A stretch of 64,000 bases of DNA, from the NCBI RefSeq assembly GCF_017302315.1, contig NZ_JAFLDT010000007.1, positions 1 to 64,000 of the forward strand, in the 5' to 3' direction. This document shows, one piece after another, positions 51,925-62,899 of this stretch. The stretch's first letter is position 1. Every line of letters begins with the position of its first letter. Under the pieces are notes generated by a model, which made no database searches, was not told the origin of the DNA, and was given only the letters and a program-made list of their open reading frames with translations. Both the position numbers and the translations under genes were made by a program. Source of the DNA: Zoogloea sp. (GTDB lineage: Bacteria > Pseudomonadota > Gammaproteobacteria > Burkholderiales > Rhodocyclaceae).

Positions 51925-53417
51925 TGGCTCTCTGGCGCCAGGGCCTGGCCCTGCTGGCGGGGGGCGCGTCGGTGCTCGCCTACGCGCCGTTCGAGCTCTT
52001 CCCCCTGGCTTTCCTGAGCCTGGCCGTGCTATATGGCTTGCTCGACCCCATGGCGCCGACAGGTCTGTCAGGGATGCCGCGCCGACGCAGGGCGCGGTAT
52101 GGGTTTTCCATCGGCTTTGCCTGGGGGCTTGGGGCCATGTTGGCCGGAGTGTCGTGGCTTTATGTGGCTCTCCATCGCTATGGCGGCATGCCCGTACCCT
52201 TGGCCGCCTTCGCCATCCTGCTCTTCTGTGCGGCCATGGCGTTGTATGCCGGTCTGGCGGGGGCACTGTTCGCCGCGCTCAGGCGGGGCAGGGCATGGGG
52301 CGACGCGGCCCTGTTTGCCGCCCTGTGGCTGCTCACCGAATGGCTGCGAGGGTGGCTGTTCACCGGGTTTCCGTGGCTGGCTAGCGGCTACAGTCAGAGC
52401 CCCCCCAGCCCCCTGGCCGGCTTCGCGCCGGTGTTCGGGGTTTTCGGGGTGGGGGGGCTGGTGGCCCTGGTGGCCGCCTGGACATGCCGGGCGGTGCTCG
52501 CACGCCGTCACGGGCCGCTGCTGGCGGCGCTGGTCGTGCTCGCCGTGGGGGGCGTTCTGCGCCAGGTCTCGTGGACGGAGGCCGTCGGTACGCCGGTGAA
52601 GGTCGTACTGCTGCAGACCAACATCGAGCAGGGCCTCAAATGGCGCCCGGAGATGCTGCAGCGCTGGCTCGATGTGAATGTCACCATGCTCCGTGCCAAC
52701 CCCGCCGACATCGTCGTCCTGCCCGAAACCACGCTGCCCCTGCTGGTGGAGTACCTGCCGCCGGGCTACCTGGACGAGCTGCAGCGCATTGCCGTGGCCA
52801 ACGGAGGCGATGTGATCTTCGGCACCTTCACCCGTAACGAGGCCGGGCACATCTTCAACGCGGCGATCAGCCTGGGGCGCTCGCCAGCGGGGCACTACGC
52901 CAAGCAGCACCTGGTGCCCTTCGGCGAGTATTCGCCACCCCTGTTCCGCTGGTTTTACGGGCTGGTGAACATCCCCATGGCCGACCAGACCCGGGGTGCC
53001 GAGGGGCAGCCGCCCCTGGCCCTGGCCGGGCAGAAGGTCGCGGTGAATATCTGCTATGAAGATGTCTTCGGCGAGGAGTTGATCCGCAGCCTGCCGGAGG
53101 CCACGCTGATGCTCAATATCTCCAATCTGGCCTGGTACGGTGACTCCCTGGCCCAGCCCCAGCACCTGCAGATCGCCCGCCACCGGGCCCTTGAGACGGG
53201 GCGGCCGATGCTGCGTGCCACCAATACCGGAATGACCGCCCTGGTGATGCCCGACGGCGCCGTGGCGGCCGTACTTCCTGCCTTCCAGGCCGCCGCGCTG
53301 CCGGTGGAGGTGCGTGGCTACCAGGGGCTGACGCCCTACACCCGCTGGGGCAACGGGCTGGCGGTGGGGCTGGCAGGGCTGGCCCTGCTGGCGTGTGCCG
53401 GGTGGCGGCGGAGCTGA
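51924..53417 (+). CDS. lnt: Apolipoprotein N-acyltransferase
   Basis: 497 aa. Lnt adds the third acyl chain to the N-terminal cysteine of lipoproteins in the inner membrane. Several N-terminal membrane helices precede a periplasmic nitrilase-type domain with the triad Glu in LPETTLPL, Lys in YAKQHLVPFGEY and Cys in NICYEDVFGE. It overlaps corC by 1 nt, the usual miaB-phoH-ybeY-corC-lnt arrangement. Length is normal. Confidence 0.96.
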   Translation: MALWRQGLALLAGGASVLAYAPFELFPLAFLSLAVLYGLLDPMAPTGLSGMPRRRRARYGFSIGFAWGLGAMLAGVSWLYVALHRYGGMPVPLAAFAILLFCAAMALYAGLAGALFAALRRGRAWGDAALFAALWLLTEWLRGWLFTGFPWLASGYSQSPPSPLAGFAPVFGVFGVGGLVALVAAWTCRAVLARRHGPLLAALVVLAVGGVLRQVSWTEAVGTPVKVVLLQTNIEQGLKWRPEMLQRWLDVNVTMLRANPADIVVLPETTLPLLVEYLPPGYLDELQRIAVANGGDVIFGTFTRNEAGHIFNAAISLGRSPAGHYAKQHLVPFGEYSPPLFRWFYGLVNIPMADQTRGAEGQPPLALAGQKVAVNICYEDVFGEELIRSLPEATLMLNISNLAWYGDSLAQPQHLQIARHRALETGRPMLRATNTGMTALVMPDGAVAAVLPAFQAAALPVEVRGYQGLTPYTRWGNGLAVGLAGLALLACAGWRRS

Positions 53418-53472
53418 GGAGGACGGCGTATCATCGCGGTTCGCCCATCAATACGAAGAAAAGCCCCGAACC

Positions 53473-53874
53473 ATGCGCTCCTACCCTACGAACAGTCCCG
53501 AAGCCCTGGCCCGCCTGATTGCCATGGCAATTCTTGCCGATGGCCGTCTGGACAACCGGGAAGTGGACTGGATCAAGCACAACGATACGGCCGCCCTGCT
53601 GGGCGTCGATCGGGACACCCTGATCCAGGTTCTCCTGGATTGCTGCCGTGACGTGATCAACGAAGCCGAGCAGGAGCGTGTCTTCCTGCTTGAGGACCAT
53701 CGCCTCGCCCGCCTCGCCGACGACCTCACCGATCCTTCCCTGCAAAAGGTGGCCCTGTCCGCCATGCTGATCCTGGCCAAGACCGATGGCAGCGTGAGCG
53801 GCGGCGAGGAGACTCTGCTGCGCTTCCTGATGAGCCGCTGGGGCCTCACCCTCGAAGACCTGGCCGCGGCCTGA
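53473..53874 (+). CDS. TerB-like protein
   Basis: 133 aa from ATG 53473. The all-helical TerB/DjlA-N-type domain is suggested by [18 protein letters not shown], where D-G-x-x-D-x-x-E resembles the metal-binding signature, and by the mirrored [18 protein letters not shown] near the C-terminus. The biochemical function of single-domain TerB proteins is not settled. It lies between lnt and trpB2 on the same strand, with an 80-nt gap before trpB2. Confidence 0.78.
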   Translation: MRSYPTNSPEALARLIAMAILADGRLDNREVDWIKHNDTAALLGVDRDTLIQVLLDCCRDVINEAEQERVFLLEDHRLARLADDLTDPSLQKVALSAMLILAKTDGSVSGGEETLLRFLMSRWGLTLEDLAAA

Positions 53875-53953
53875 CCTGGGCGGGCGGTCTTGCTCCGCCC
53901 GAGCCGTTTTCTGCTTTCGACCCATAAGACCAAGACCATTCAGGAGGATAGCC

Positions 53954-55327
53954 ATGAGCGACCAGATCAAGTATCTGCTCGAAGAATCCCGCATGCCCAA
54001 GGCCTGGTACAACATCGCCGCCGACCTGCCGGTGCCTCTGCCGCCGCCCTTGCATCCCGGCACCCTGCAGCCCCTGGGCCCGTCCGACCTGGCGCCGATC
54101 TTCCCGAACGCGATCATCGCCCAAGAGATGTCCACCGAGCGCTGGATCGATATCCCCGAGCCGGTCCGCGAGGTGCTGGCCCAGTGGCGCCCCAGCCCCC
54201 TGTTCCGTGCCCGTCGGCTGGAGAAGCTGCTCGGTACGTCGGCCAAGATCTACTACAAGTATGAGGGCGTCTCCCCCGCCGGCAGCCACAAGCCCAATTC
54301 GGCCGTGCCGCAGGCCTGGTACAACGCTCAGGAAGGCGTCAAACGCCTGTCCACCGAAACCGGTGCCGGCCAGTGGGGGTCGTCCCTGGCTTACGCGGGT
54401 GGGCTCTTCGGGCTGGATGTGACGGTGTTCCAGGTGCGTGTTTCCTACGACCAGAAGCCTTACCGGCGGGCGCTGATGGAAACCTGGGGCGCACGCTGCA
54501 TTGCCTCCCCGTCGCCAGAAACCGAGTACGGCCGTGCCGTGATGGCTCGGTTCCCGGACCACATCGGCTCCCTCGGCATCGCCATTTCCGAGGCGGTGGA
54601 GGTGGCGGCCAAGAACGACGACACCAAGTACGCCCTGGGCTCGGTGCTCAACCACGTGCTGCTGCACCAGACCATCGTCGGTGAAGAGGCCATCCTGCAG
54701 ATGGAAATGGCTGGCGACGATCCGGACGTGGTGGTGGGCTGCGTGGGCGGTGGCTCCAACTTCGCCGGTATCGCCTTCCCCTTCATCGGTCTGCAACTGC
54801 GCGGTGGCCCCAACGCCAGGAAGCGCCGCATCGTGGCCGTGGAGCCGTCGGCCTGTCCGTCCCTCAGCCGTGGCAAGTACGCCTATGACTTCGGCGATAC
54901 GGCCCACCTGACCCCGCTGGTCAAGATGCACACCCTGGGCAGCGACTTCACGCCCCCCGGCCTGCACGCCGGTGGCCTGCGCTACCACGGCATGGCGCCG
55001 CTGGTCAGCCATGTGAAGGAGCTTGGGTTGATCGAAGCCAAGGGGGTGCATCAGACTGCCTGTTTTGAGGCCGGTGTGATGTTCGCGCGCAGCGAGGGCA
55101 TCGTTCCGGCGCCCGAATCCACCCACGCCATCCGCGGCGCCATCGACGAGGCCCTGCGCTGCAAGGCGGAAGGCAAGAGCGAGACCATCCTGTTCTGCCT
55201 GTCGGGCCACGGCCATTTCGACATGACCTCCTACACCAACTACCTGTCGGGCAAGCTGACCGACCAGCCCTACGACGAGCAGGCCCTGGCGCTTGCCCTG
55301 GCCGGTCTGCCAAAGGTCGACGCCTGA
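53954..55327 (+). CDS. trpB2: TrpB2-type tryptophan synthase beta-like PLP enzyme
   Basis: 457 aa. The PLP-binding lysine is in [12 protein letters not shown]. Other motifs are [31 protein letters not shown] for the phosphate cup, and CLSGHGHFD near the C-terminus. The longer N-terminus and WxDI/P-rich region assign it to TrpB2 rather than TrpB1. TrpB2 makes tryptophan from indole and serine, often as a salvage enzyme; no trpA is adjacent. ATG 53954 follows AGGAGGATAGCC, a strong ribosome site. Confidence 0.94.
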   Translation: MSDQIKYLLEESRMPKAWYNIAADLPVPLPPPLHPGTLQPLGPSDLAPIFPNAIIAQEMSTERWIDIPEPVREVLAQWRPSPLFRARRLEKLLGTSAKIYYKYEGVSPAGSHKPNSAVPQAWYNAQEGVKRLSTETGAGQWGSSLAYAGGLFGLDVTVFQVRVSYDQKPYRRALMETWGARCIASPSPETEYGRAVMARFPDHIGSLGIAISEAVEVAAKNDDTKYALGSVLNHVLLHQTIVGEEAILQMEMAGDDPDVVVGCVGGGSNFAGIAFPFIGLQLRGGPNARKRRIVAVEPSACPSLSRGKYAYDFGDTAHLTPLVKMHTLGSDFTPPGLHAGGLRYHGMAPLVSHVKELGLIEAKGVHQTACFEAGVMFARSEGIVPAPESTHAIRGAIDEALRCKAEGKSETILFCLSGHGHFDMTSYTNYLSGKLTDQPYDEQALALALAGLPKVDA

Positions 55328-55349
55328 GATACGGCGCGTTCCGGGGAAC

Positions 55350-55379
55350 GGGAAAGGGGGCCGTGAGGCCCCCTTTCCC
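55350..55379. terminator. Bidirectional terminator-type hairpin between trpB2 and the chemoreceptor gene
   Basis: GGGAAAGGGGGCC (55350-55362) pairs perfectly with 55367-55379 around a GTGA loop. It sits between two convergent genes, where a shared terminator is expected. There is no long T-tract. Confidence 0.75.
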
Positions 55380-55420
55380 ATGGTGCTGTCCCGGTGCGGC
55401 AAAGACCGCCGGGCCTCGGT

Positions 55421-57046
55421 CTATACCCGGAAGCGCGCGATCTGATCCTTCAGACTGACGGCGATACGTTCCAGGCCGGCCGCGGCGTCGGCGGCACCGC
55501 GGATGTTCTCCGAAGTGCTTTCAACCATGTTCGATATTTCCTCGACGCGCTGGGCGATGGAGGTGCTGGCCGCGCTCTGCTCGCGGGTGGAGTCTGCAAT
55601 TTCCCGCACCCGCTCCAGTGTCTGGCGGGCACCGGTTTCGATGGCCTGCAGCGCTTCTGCAGCCGACGCGGCCAGGGATACGCCCAGATCGACCTCCGGC
55701 AGGGCCGCGTTCATGGCATTGACGGCGCTGCTGGTGTCACCCTGGATCCCCGCGATCATCTGCTCAATCTCGGTGGTGGCCGACGAGGTACGCTCAGCCA
55801 GTTTGCGCACTTCATCCGCAACGACGGCAAAGCCGCGACCCTGTTCGCCCGCCCGTGCAGCTTCAATGGCGGCGTTGAGCGCCAGCAGGTTCGTCTGTCC
55901 GGCAATCTCCTTGATCACATTGGCGATGGATGACACCTGGCCGATGCGCTCTTCAAGGGCCAGGATGCGACTGGAGGCCCCGGTCACGGTTTCGGACATC
56001 TTGCGGATGGCCGCCGAAGCCTGGCCGACCCGCTCGCTTCCTTCCGCTGCCAGGCGCATGGCCTCCTGAGAGTTCTGCTCGGTTTCCAGGGCGCTGGAGG
56101 AAATGTGGCTTGAGCTGACGGTCAGCTCCTCCATGGCGGCAGCCATGGCCGCCGTGGCATCCGACTGGCGCACCGCCGCATCGGCAACCTGTCGGGAAAC
56201 CCGGCTGATGTGATCGGCGTTGCCGACCAGCTGATTGGCGCCACCGTTGATCTCGCCCATCATCGTGCGCAGTGTTCCCATCATGTTTGACAGGGCCTTG
56301 AGCATGGAGCCTTCGCGGGCGTCGCCCACGGCCACGGTGAGGTCACCGGCAGCAGCTTGTTGCATGACCGAGGTAGCTTGCCTAGGCTCTCCGCCCAATT
56401 GGGTGGTGACACTGACGCTGATCCGCCAGCCAAGCAGGCCCAGCACGATCAGCATGACGGCTGAAATGCCGCCGAGGAGCATGGCCGTGCTGCGGAACTC
56501 GCGATCGACATCGTCGACATAGATACCCGTGCCGATGACCCAGCTCCAGGGTGCGAAGGCTGCCGCATAGGACAGTTTGGGTTGGGGCTCCGTCTCGCCG
56601 GCCTTGGGAAACCAGTAGTCCACGAAGCCCCCGCCGGCGTTGGCGGTCCCGATCAGTTCGGCAAAGATGCTCTTGCCCTTGGCGTCCTTCAGGCCGCTAG
56701 CATCCGTGCCTTCCCGCTCGGGCTTGGGCGGCATCAGTACGTAGTGACTGCGTTGATCCACCACGAAGAGATAGTTGGTCTTGTCGTAGCGCATGTTGCG
56801 AAGGGTCTCCACGGCAGCCTTGCGCGCGTCGGCGTCGCTCAGCGTCCCGGCCTGGGCGAGCTTGTGGAAGTGTTCGATGACCCCGCTGCCGGTCTCGACA
56901 AGATGTTTCGTCTGCAGTTTGCGGTCTTCGATCATGCTGCTGCGCACATTGAACAGGCTCGCAGTGCACAGGACGACCAAGCCGACCAGCGCCAGGGCAA
57001 CGAGAAGCCGGATGCGCGTGGCGACATGCATGTTTTCAAGATTCAT
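55421..57046 (-). CDS. Methyl-accepting chemotaxis protein with single Cache sensor
   Basis: 541 aa. Transmembrane helix 1 is at ~12-30. A periplasmic single-Cache domain (~35-185) has [20 protein letters not shown] and [15 protein letters not shown]. Helix 2 (~190-210), a HAMP-like segment and a long MCP signalling coiled coil follow. The hairpin tip is [41 protein letters not shown], shortened here to its key parts [14 protein letters not shown] and [12 protein letters not shown]. Such Cache domains commonly bind small organic acids. A sigma-28-like promoter lies upstream. No C-terminal CheR-binding pentapeptide is seen. Confidence 0.94.
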   Translation of the reverse strand: MNLENMHVATRIRLLVALALVGLVVLCTASLFNVRSSMIEDRKLQTKHLVETGSGVIEHFHKLAQAGTLSDADARKAAVETLRNMRYDKTNYLFVVDQRSHYVLMPPKPEREGTDASGLKDAKGKSIFAELIGTANAGGGFVDYWFPKAGETEPQPKLSYAAAFAPWSWVIGTGIYVDDVDREFRSTAMLLGGISAVMLIVLGLLGWRISVSVTTQLGGEPRQATSVMQQAAAGDLTVAVGDAREGSMLKALSNMMGTLRTMMGEINGGANQLVGNADHISRVSRQVADAAVRQSDATAAMAAAMEELTVSSSHISSSALETEQNSQEAMRLAAEGSERVGQASAAIRKMSETVTGASSRILALEERIGQVSSIANVIKEIAGQTNLLALNAAIEAARAGEQGRGFAVVADEVRKLAERTSSATTEIEQMIAGIQGDTSSAVNAMNAALPEVDLGVSLAASAAEALQAIETGARQTLERVREIADSTREQSAASTSIAQRVEEISNMVESTSENIRGAADAAAGLERIAVSLKDQIARFRV

Positions 57047-57131
57047 GGTGGGATACCTTCCTCAGCGCCGATGTGTGTCGGGGTAACGGAACAGTCATCG
57101 GGTGATGCCGACGTTTATTGTATTTCCTCCA

Positions 57132-57158
57132 TTTACGGAGAACTGTTCACTAACTTGA
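57132..57158 (-). promoter_or_regulatory. Possible sigma-28 (FliA) promoter of the chemoreceptor gene
   Basis: On the minus strand TCAAGTTA, 11 nt, TCCGTAAA resembles the flagellar consensus TAAAGTTT-N11-GCCGATAA at about 11 of 16 positions with exact spacing. It is about 86 nt upstream of the start codon. Confidence 0.45.
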
Positions 57159-57285
57159 CACTTTTGGAAGCGAAGCCACGACGCCGCGTTCGAGTTGCCC
57201 GTGCCATCAGGCATTCCCTGACCGTGGAAACCCAGTAAAATCCGCGTTTTGCCCAAATTCGCGCGGCCCCTGCCGCGGAGCGCCC

Positions 57286-58194
57286 ATGTCCGTCCAAAAA
57301 CCGACTTTCCAGCAGATCATCCTGCGCCTCTCGAACTTCTGGGCCGAGCACGGCTGCACCCTGCTCCAGCCCTACGACATCGAGGTCGGCGCCGGCACCT
57401 TCCATACCGCCACCTTCCTGAGGGCGATCGGGCCCGAGCACTGGAACGCTGCCTACGTGCAGCCTTCCCGTCGCCCGAAGGATGGCCGTTACGGTGAAAA
57501 CCCCAACCGGCTCCAGCACTACTACCAGTACCAGGTGGTACTCAAACCGTCGCCGGTGAATATCCAGGAGCTATACATCGACAGCCTGCGGGCGCTGGGC
57601 ATCGACCCCAACGCTCACGACATCCGCTTCGTCGAGGATGACTGGGAATCGCCCACCCTGGGCGCCTGGGGCCTCGGTTGGGAGGTCTGGCTGGACGGCA
57701 TGGAAGTCACCCAGTTCACCTACTTCCAGGAGGTGGGTTCCCTGAGCTGCAAGCCGGTGCTGGGCGAGATCACCTATGGTCTCGAGCGGTTGGCCATGTA
57801 CCTGCAGGGCGTGGAAAACGTCTACGATCTGGTGTGGTCCATCGGTCCCGATGGCACGCCGGTCACTTACGGCAATGTCTATCACCAGAACGAGGTGGAG
57901 CAATCCACTTACAACTTCGAGCACTCCAACGTGGACTGGCTGTTCCGCCTGTTCGGCGAGTACGAGGCCGAGGCCAAGCGCCTGATGGCGGTGCCGCTGG
58001 TGCTGCCGGCCTTCGAGATGGTCATGAAATGTTCCCACACCTTCAACCTGCTCGATGCCCGCGGCGCCATCTCCGTCACCGAACGCGCCGCCTACATCGG
58101 CCGCGTGCGTGCGCTGGCCCGTGAAGTGGCCCAGGCCTATTACAACTCCCGCGAAGCCCTCGGCTTCCCGATGCTGAAGAAGGAGGCCGCGTGA
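57286..58194 (+). CDS. glyQ: Glycyl-tRNA synthetase alpha subunit
   Basis: 302 aa, normal length. Class II catalytic core motifs include [56 protein letters not shown] and [18 protein letters not shown]. It forms the alpha2beta2 enzyme with GlyS. The stop overlaps the glyS start by one base (TGATG at 58192-58196). No riboswitch or T-box is visible in the upstream ~240 nt. Confidence 0.97.
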   Translation: MSVQKPTFQQIILRLSNFWAEHGCTLLQPYDIEVGAGTFHTATFLRAIGPEHWNAAYVQPSRRPKDGRYGENPNRLQHYYQYQVVLKPSPVNIQELYIDSLRALGIDPNAHDIRFVEDDWESPTLGAWGLGWEVWLDGMEVTQFTYFQEVGSLSCKPVLGEITYGLERLAMYLQGVENVYDLVWSIGPDGTPVTYGNVYHQNEVEQSTYNFEHSNVDWLFRLFGEYEAEAKRLMAVPLVLPAFEMVMKCSHTFNLLDARGAISVTERAAYIGRVRALAREVAQAYYNSREALGFPMLKKEAA

Positions 58195-60278
58195 TGACCA
58201 GCGCGACCCTGCTCGTAGAACTGCTGACCGAAGAACTTCCGCCCAAGGCCCTGCCCAGGCTGGGCCAGGCCTTTTCCAACGGCATCGTGGCCGGCCTGCG
58301 GGCCCGCGGGCTGGCCACGGCCGATGGCGCCTTCCGCTGGTTTGCCACGCCGCGCCGCTTGGCGGTGACCATCTCCAACGTGGTCTCCGAAGCGGCAGCC
58401 AAGGACGTGACCGAGAAGATCATGCCGGTGTCTGTGGCCCTCACCGCGGACGGCCAGCCGACGCCGGCCCTGGGCAAGAAGCTCGAGGCCAAGGGCATTC
58501 CCCTGTCTGCCGTGGCCAGTTTCGAGCGTCGCATGGACGGCAAGGCCGAAGCCCTGTTCTACACCTCCACGGTGGCCGGGGCGAAGCTGGCCGAGGTGCT
58601 CGGCGGTATCGTCCACGACGCCCTCAAGCAGCTACCCATTCCCAAGGTGATGCGCTGGGGTGATGGTGACGCCACCTTCGTGCGTCCCGCCCACATGCTG
58701 ACCCTGCTGCACGGTGCCGACGTGGTGCCGGGCTCGGTGCTCGACATCCAGTCTGGTCGCACCACCAAGGGCCACCGTTTCATGAGCCGTGGAGAGATCG
58801 AGATCACCACCGCCGACGCCTACGAGCCAACCCTGCTGGCCGAAGGCAAGGTCATCCCTGATTTCGCCGAGCGTCGCGCCAACATCGAGAAGCAGCTGGT
58901 GACCGAGGCGGGCCGTCAGGGTGCCACCCTGGGCGAGTACGCCGATCTGCTCGAGGAAGTGACCGCCCTGGTCGAGCATCCGACGGTCTATGTCGGCGAG
59001 TTCGAGGCCGAGTTCCTGGCTGTGCCCCAGGAGTGCCTGATCCTCACCATGCGGGCCAACCAGAAGTACTTTCCCCTGTTCAATGCCGAAGGCAAGCTGC
59101 TCAACCGCTTCCTGATCGTCTCCAACATGGATCTGGCCGACCCGTCCAACATCATCATCGGCAACCAGCGCGTGGTGCGCCCGCGCCTGTCCGATGCCCG
59201 TTTCTTCTTCGAGCAGGACATCAAGGCCGGCCTGACATCCCGTGTGGTCAAGCTGGATGCCGTGGTCTACCACAACAAGCTCGGCTCCCTGGGTGATCGG
59301 GTGCAGCGTCTGTCCATCGTCGCTCGCAAGATCGCGGGCTTGCTTGGGGCTGACGAGAACCTGGCCAACCGTGCCGCGCTGCTGTCCAAGGCCGACCTGC
59401 TGACCGACATGGTCGGCGAGTTCCCCGAACTGCAGGGCACCATGGGGCGCTACTACGCCCTCGCCGAAGGGGCATTCCCGGTAGTGGCCGAAGCCATTGA
59501 GCAGCACTACCGCCCGCGTTTTGCCGGCGACGCCCTGCCGGACAGCAACATCGGCCGCGCCCTGGCCCTGGCCGACAAGCTCGATTCCCTGACCGGTTTC
59601 TTCGGCATCGGCCAGATTCCGACCGGCGACAAGGATCCGTTCGGATTGCGCAGGGCGGCCCTGGGTGTGCTGCGCATCCTGATGGAGGCTCCCCTGCCCC
59701 TTGACCTGGACAATCTGATCAAGGAGTCGGCCGCGGCCTTCCCGCCAGGCAAGCTGGGTTCCGAGGTGGCAGCCCCGCTCTACGATTTCATGCTTGAGCG
59801 GCTGCGCAACACCCTGCGTGATGCCGGTCATTCTCAGGACGTGGTGGATGCGGTGCTGGCCCTCAAGCCGACCCGTATCGATCTCGTGGTGCCCAAGCTC
59901 GATGCCGTGCTGGCCTTCCAGCAACTGCCCGAAGCGGCGGCCCTGGCTGCCGCGAACAAGCGGATCGTCAACATCCTCAAGAAGGCCGAGGGGGAAATCG
60001 GTGAGCCTGACGTGGCCCTGCTGGTCGAGGATGCCGAGAAGGCCCTGTTCCATGCGATTGTGGAGGTGGCACCCCTGGCCCGCTCCCACTTCCAGAACGA
60101 GGCCTACACCGACGCCCTGCGTGTGCTGGCCGGCCTGCGGGCCGCGGTGGACCGCTTCTTTGATGAGGTGATGGTGATGGCGGAGGAGCCTCTGATCCGT
60201 CAGAACCGCCTGGCCCTGCTCAACCAGCTGGCCGGCCTGATGAACCAGGTGGCCGACATCTCCCGTCTGTCCGCCTGA
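58194..60278 (+). CDS. glyS: Glycyl-tRNA synthetase beta subunit
   Basis: 694 aa from ATG 58194 (a GTG at 58191 is also in frame). It begins [17 protein letters not shown], the family N-terminus. Further blocks are [62 protein letters not shown] and the C-terminal anticodon-binding [20 protein letters not shown]. It supplies tRNA recognition in the tetramer. gmhB follows 9 nt downstream. Confidence 0.97.
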   Translation: MTSATLLVELLTEELPPKALPRLGQAFSNGIVAGLRARGLATADGAFRWFATPRRLAVTISNVVSEAAAKDVTEKIMPVSVALTADGQPTPALGKKLEAKGIPLSAVASFERRMDGKAEALFYTSTVAGAKLAEVLGGIVHDALKQLPIPKVMRWGDGDATFVRPAHMLTLLHGADVVPGSVLDIQSGRTTKGHRFMSRGEIEITTADAYEPTLLAEGKVIPDFAERRANIEKQLVTEAGRQGATLGEYADLLEEVTALVEHPTVYVGEFEAEFLAVPQECLILTMRANQKYFPLFNAEGKLLNRFLIVSNMDLADPSNIIIGNQRVVRPRLSDARFFFEQDIKAGLTSRVVKLDAVVYHNKLGSLGDRVQRLSIVARKIAGLLGADENLANRAALLSKADLLTDMVGEFPELQGTMGRYYALAEGAFPVVAEAIEQHYRPRFAGDALPDSNIGRALALADKLDSLTGFFGIGQIPTGDKDPFGLRRAALGVLRILMEAPLPLDLDNLIKESAAAFPPGKLGSEVAAPLYDFMLERLRNTLRDAGHSQDVVDAVLALKPTRIDLVVPKLDAVLAFQQLPEAAALAAANKRIVNILKKAEGEIGEPDVALLVEDAEKALFHAIVEVAPLARSHFQNEAYTDALRVLAGLRAAVDRFFDEVMVMAEEPLIRQNRLALLNQLAGLMNQVADISRLSA

Positions 60279-60287
60279 GGGCAAACC

Positions 60288-60821
60288 ATGAAGATCATCG
60301 TGCTCGACCGGGATGGGGTCATCAACTTCGACTCCGACCAGTTCATCAAGTCTCCGGACGAATGGAAGCCGATTCCCGGTTCCCTCGAAGCCATTGCCCG
60401 CCTTAACGAAGCGGGCTGGCGGGTGGTGGTGGCTTCCAACCAGTCCGGGGTCGGGCGCGGGCTCTTCGACATGGATACCCTCAACGCCATCAACGAGAAG
60501 ATGACCAAGGCCCTCGGCCACGTGAGCGGGCGGCTGGACGCTATCTTCTTCTGCCCCCACGCGGCGGATTCCCCGTGTGCGTGCCGCAAGCCCAAACCGG
60601 GCATGTTTCTGGAGATCGCCCAGCGCTTCAACGTTGATCTCAAGGGCATGCCGGTGGTTGGCGACAGCCTGCGCGACCTGCAGGCGGGGGTTGCGGTGGG
60701 TTGCAAGCCCTATCTGGTGAAGACCGGAAAGGGCAGCAAGACCGCGCTTGATCCTGCCCTGCCCGCAGGCACCGAGATCTTCCCCGACCTGGCGGCCGTG
60801 GTCGCGCACCTAACTGCTTGA
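60288..60821 (+). CDS. gmhB: D-glycero-beta-D-manno-heptose 1,7-bisphosphate 7-phosphatase
   Basis: 177 aa. HAD-superfamily phosphatase of ADP-heptose synthesis for lipopolysaccharide core. The nucleophile motif is VLDRDGVIN (Asp7, Asp9), motif II SNQSG, the zinc loop CPHAADSPCACRK, and motif III/IV KPKPGM and VGDSLRDLQAG. It is 9 nt behind glyS and 11 nt before plsC, an arrangement seen in many betaproteobacteria. Confidence 0.95.
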   Translation: MKIIVLDRDGVINFDSDQFIKSPDEWKPIPGSLEAIARLNEAGWRVVVASNQSGVGRGLFDMDTLNAINEKMTKALGHVSGRLDAIFFCPHAADSPCACRKPKPGMFLEIAQRFNVDLKGMPVVGDSLRDLQAGVAVGCKPYLVKTGKGSKTALDPALPAGTEIFPDLAAVVAHLTA

Positions 60822-60832
60822 GAGATGCCCCC

Positions 60833-61582
60833 GTGGTCCTGATCCGCAACCTCCTCTTCATGCTGGCCCTGGCCGTGTTCACGCCCCTCTATGCGCTGAT
60901 CGGCATGGCCAGCTTTCCGTTTGGTCCCAAGACCCGTCACAAGCTGATCCGTGGTTGGCCGCGCATCATGGCCTGGGTCATCAAGCACGTGCTGGGCATC
61001 CCCTACCGGGTGATCGGCCGGGAGAACATTCCGGTGGGCCCGGCCATCGTGGTTTCCAAGCACATGTCGGCGTGGGAGACCATCATGCTGCAGGACATCT
61101 TCCCGCCCATGGTTTTCGTCATGAAGAAGGAGATCCACAAGGTGCCCTTCTTCGGGTGGGGAATCTCCCAGATGCCGATGATCGCCATCGACCGGGCTGC
61201 CGGGAAGGACGCGCTGACCCAGGTGGAGGCCCAGGGGCGGGATCGTCTCGCCCATGGTTTTTGGGTGACGATCTTTCCCGAGGGGACGCGTGTGGCCCCG
61301 GGAAGCAAGAAGCGCTACAAGGCCGGCGCCTCGTGGCTGGCCGCACAGACGGGAACCCCGGTGGTGCCCGTGGCCCACAATGCCGGGGAGTTCTGGCCGC
61401 GCAATGCCTTCTTCAAGCGTCCTGGCGAAGTGGTGGTGAGTGTCGGTCCGGTGATCGATACCACCGGCCTGACCGCGGAGGAAATCAATGCGCGCGCCGA
61501 GGCCTGGGTTGAGGGCGAAATGCGCCGGCTGTTTCCCCATCATTACCGTACGTCGCGCAGCAAGGAAGCCAGCACGGCGTGA
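60833..61582 (+). CDS. plsC: 1-acyl-sn-glycerol-3-phosphate acyltransferase
   Basis: 249 aa from GTG 60833, chosen because GAGAG lies ~8 nt upstream; a TTG at 60818 is in frame. An N-terminal membrane helix (NLLFMLALAVFTPLYALIG) anchors the enzyme, which makes phosphatidic acid. The catalytic box is KHMSAWET, an HX4E variant of the usual HX4D that I recall in betaproteobacterial homologues. The glycerophosphate-binding block is FPEGTRVAPG. The stop overlaps the next ATG (TGATG). Confidence 0.94.
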   Translation: MVLIRNLLFMLALAVFTPLYALIGMASFPFGPKTRHKLIRGWPRIMAWVIKHVLGIPYRVIGRENIPVGPAIVVSKHMSAWETIMLQDIFPPMVFVMKKEIHKVPFFGWGISQMPMIAIDRAAGKDALTQVEAQGRDRLAHGFWVTIFPEGTRVAPGSKKRYKAGASWLAAQTGTPVVPVAHNAGEFWPRNAFFKRPGEVVVSVGPVIDTTGLTAEEINARAEAWVEGEMRRLFPHHYRTSRSKEASTA

Positions 61583-62301
61583 TGGCGACGCCTGCGGAGG
61601 CCCGCGAGATCCTCCTGGACGGGCAGCGGGTTTCCTACAGCTTGCGGCGGAGTGCCCGCAAGACGCTCGGTCTGCGCATTGATCATCGTGGGCTGACCGT
61701 GGGCGTGCCCCTGCGGGCCGGACTTTCCGATGTGGAGTCCTTCATCCGCAGCCACGCCCGGTGGATAACAGACAAGCTCGCCGCCCGCTCCGCCGCGGCC
61801 GATGTAGCGCGTTTCGAGCCCCGGGACGGGGCCGTGTTGCCGCTTCTGGGCGATGTCTGGCGCCTGCAAATCGGGCGGGGCAACAATCGGGTCGTTTGGC
61901 ATGAGAGGGGGGCCGAGCCGGTCATTGAGCTGGCCTTGCGGGCCGGGGGCGATGCCCGCCAGCTCTTGTTGCGGGGCCTGCAGGAGCGGGCTCTGGCGGT
62001 GTTCTGCCATCGGGTGGAGGAGTTCTGTCTGCGCCTCGGGCGACCGGTGCCGGCCGTCGGGCTATCCAGCGCACGTACCCGTTGGGGAAGCTGTAGCGCG
62101 CGTAGTGGCATTCGGCTGCATTGGCGTTTGATCCACCTGCCGCTTCCATTGATTGACTATGTGGTTGCCCACGAGGTGGCACATCTGGTCGAGATGAACC
62201 ACTCACCCCGTTTCTGGTCTGTGGTGTCGTCCCTCTACCCCGAGCATGTGGCGGCACGTCAGGCCCTCCGCAAGGCCGGCGCAGCGCTTCCTGCCCTTTG
62301 A
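61582..62301 (+). CDS. YgjP-type metal-dependent hydrolase (M48-like, DUF45)
   Basis: 239 aa from ATG 61582, overlapping plsC by one base. The zinc site is HEVAHLVEMNHSPRFW (HExxH beginning at residue 197, plus a third His). The preceding SSARTRWGSCS block and the N-terminal SLRRSARKTLGLRIDHRGL are diagnostic for the YgjP/WLM-related family. In some bacteria relatives sit with type I restriction genes; here it is in a housekeeping row. The substrate is unknown. Confidence 0.9.
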   Translation: MATPAEAREILLDGQRVSYSLRRSARKTLGLRIDHRGLTVGVPLRAGLSDVESFIRSHARWITDKLAARSAAADVARFEPRDGAVLPLLGDVWRLQIGRGNNRVVWHERGAEPVIELALRAGGDARQLLLRGLQERALAVFCHRVEEFCLRLGRPVPAVGLSSARTRWGSCSARSGIRLHWRLIHLPLPLIDYVVAHEVAHLVEMNHSPRFWSVVSSLYPEHVAARQALRKAGAALPAL

Positions 62302-62316
62302 TACAAGGAAAACTCC

Positions 62317-62715
62317 ATGCGTCTGCTTCACACCATGCTCCGCGTCGGCGATCTTGATCGTTCCATCACTTTCTATACCGAAGTTCTGGGGATGCGCCTG
62401 CTTCGCCGCCGGGACTATCCGGACGGCAAGTTCACGCTGGCCTTCGTTGGCTACCAGGACGAAGCGGCCGGGGCGGTGCTCGAACTGACCCACAACTGGG
62501 GTGTCGAGTCGTATGAGCTGGGTACGGCCTATGGCCATATTGCCCTCGAAGTGCCCGACGCCTACGTGGCATGCGAAACCATCAAGGCCCGTGGCGGCAA
62601 GGTGGTGCGCGAGGCCGGCCCGATGAAGCACGGCAGCACGGTCATTGCCTTTGTCGAGGATCCGGATGGATACAAGATCGAACTGATTCAGGCCAAGGGG
62701 ACCGATGCCCCGTGA
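62317..62715 (+). CDS. gloA: Lactoylglutathione lyase (glyoxalase I)
   Basis: 132 aa, standard length. GloA converts the methylglyoxal-glutathione hemithioacetal to S-lactoylglutathione. Metal ligands are His5, Glu56 (LELTHN), His74 (GHIALEV) and Glu122 (YKIELIQ), the Ni-type bacterial set. Start [17 protein letters not shown] with AAGGAAAACTCC upstream. It is 15 nt behind the YgjP-like gene and ends this operon-like row. Confidence 0.97.
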   Translation: MRLLHTMLRVGDLDRSITFYTEVLGMRLLRRRDYPDGKFTLAFVGYQDEAAGAVLELTHNWGVESYELGTAYGHIALEVPDAYVACETIKARGGKVVREAGPMKHGSTVIAFVEDPDGYKIELIQAKGTDAP

Positions 62716-62899
62716 GGGCCTGTGGGCGCAGGTGCGTAGATCGACAGCGCAGTCCGATTGAGCCCCTGCGGCTCAGCGTACACCTTGCACGGCTGCGCTT
62801 CCCGGCGCGAACTCTGGCTGTTGGCTAGGACTTTTCGCAAGCGCCGAGTCCCTTTCCGTCCCGGTGTTGCGCCGGCACTGCATCGGCGCACCTCCGGGT

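Noticed and set aside
57047-57285. Glycine riboswitch or T-box leader before glyQ
   Set aside because: No tandem aptamer, T-box sequence or terminator-antiterminator pair is visible.
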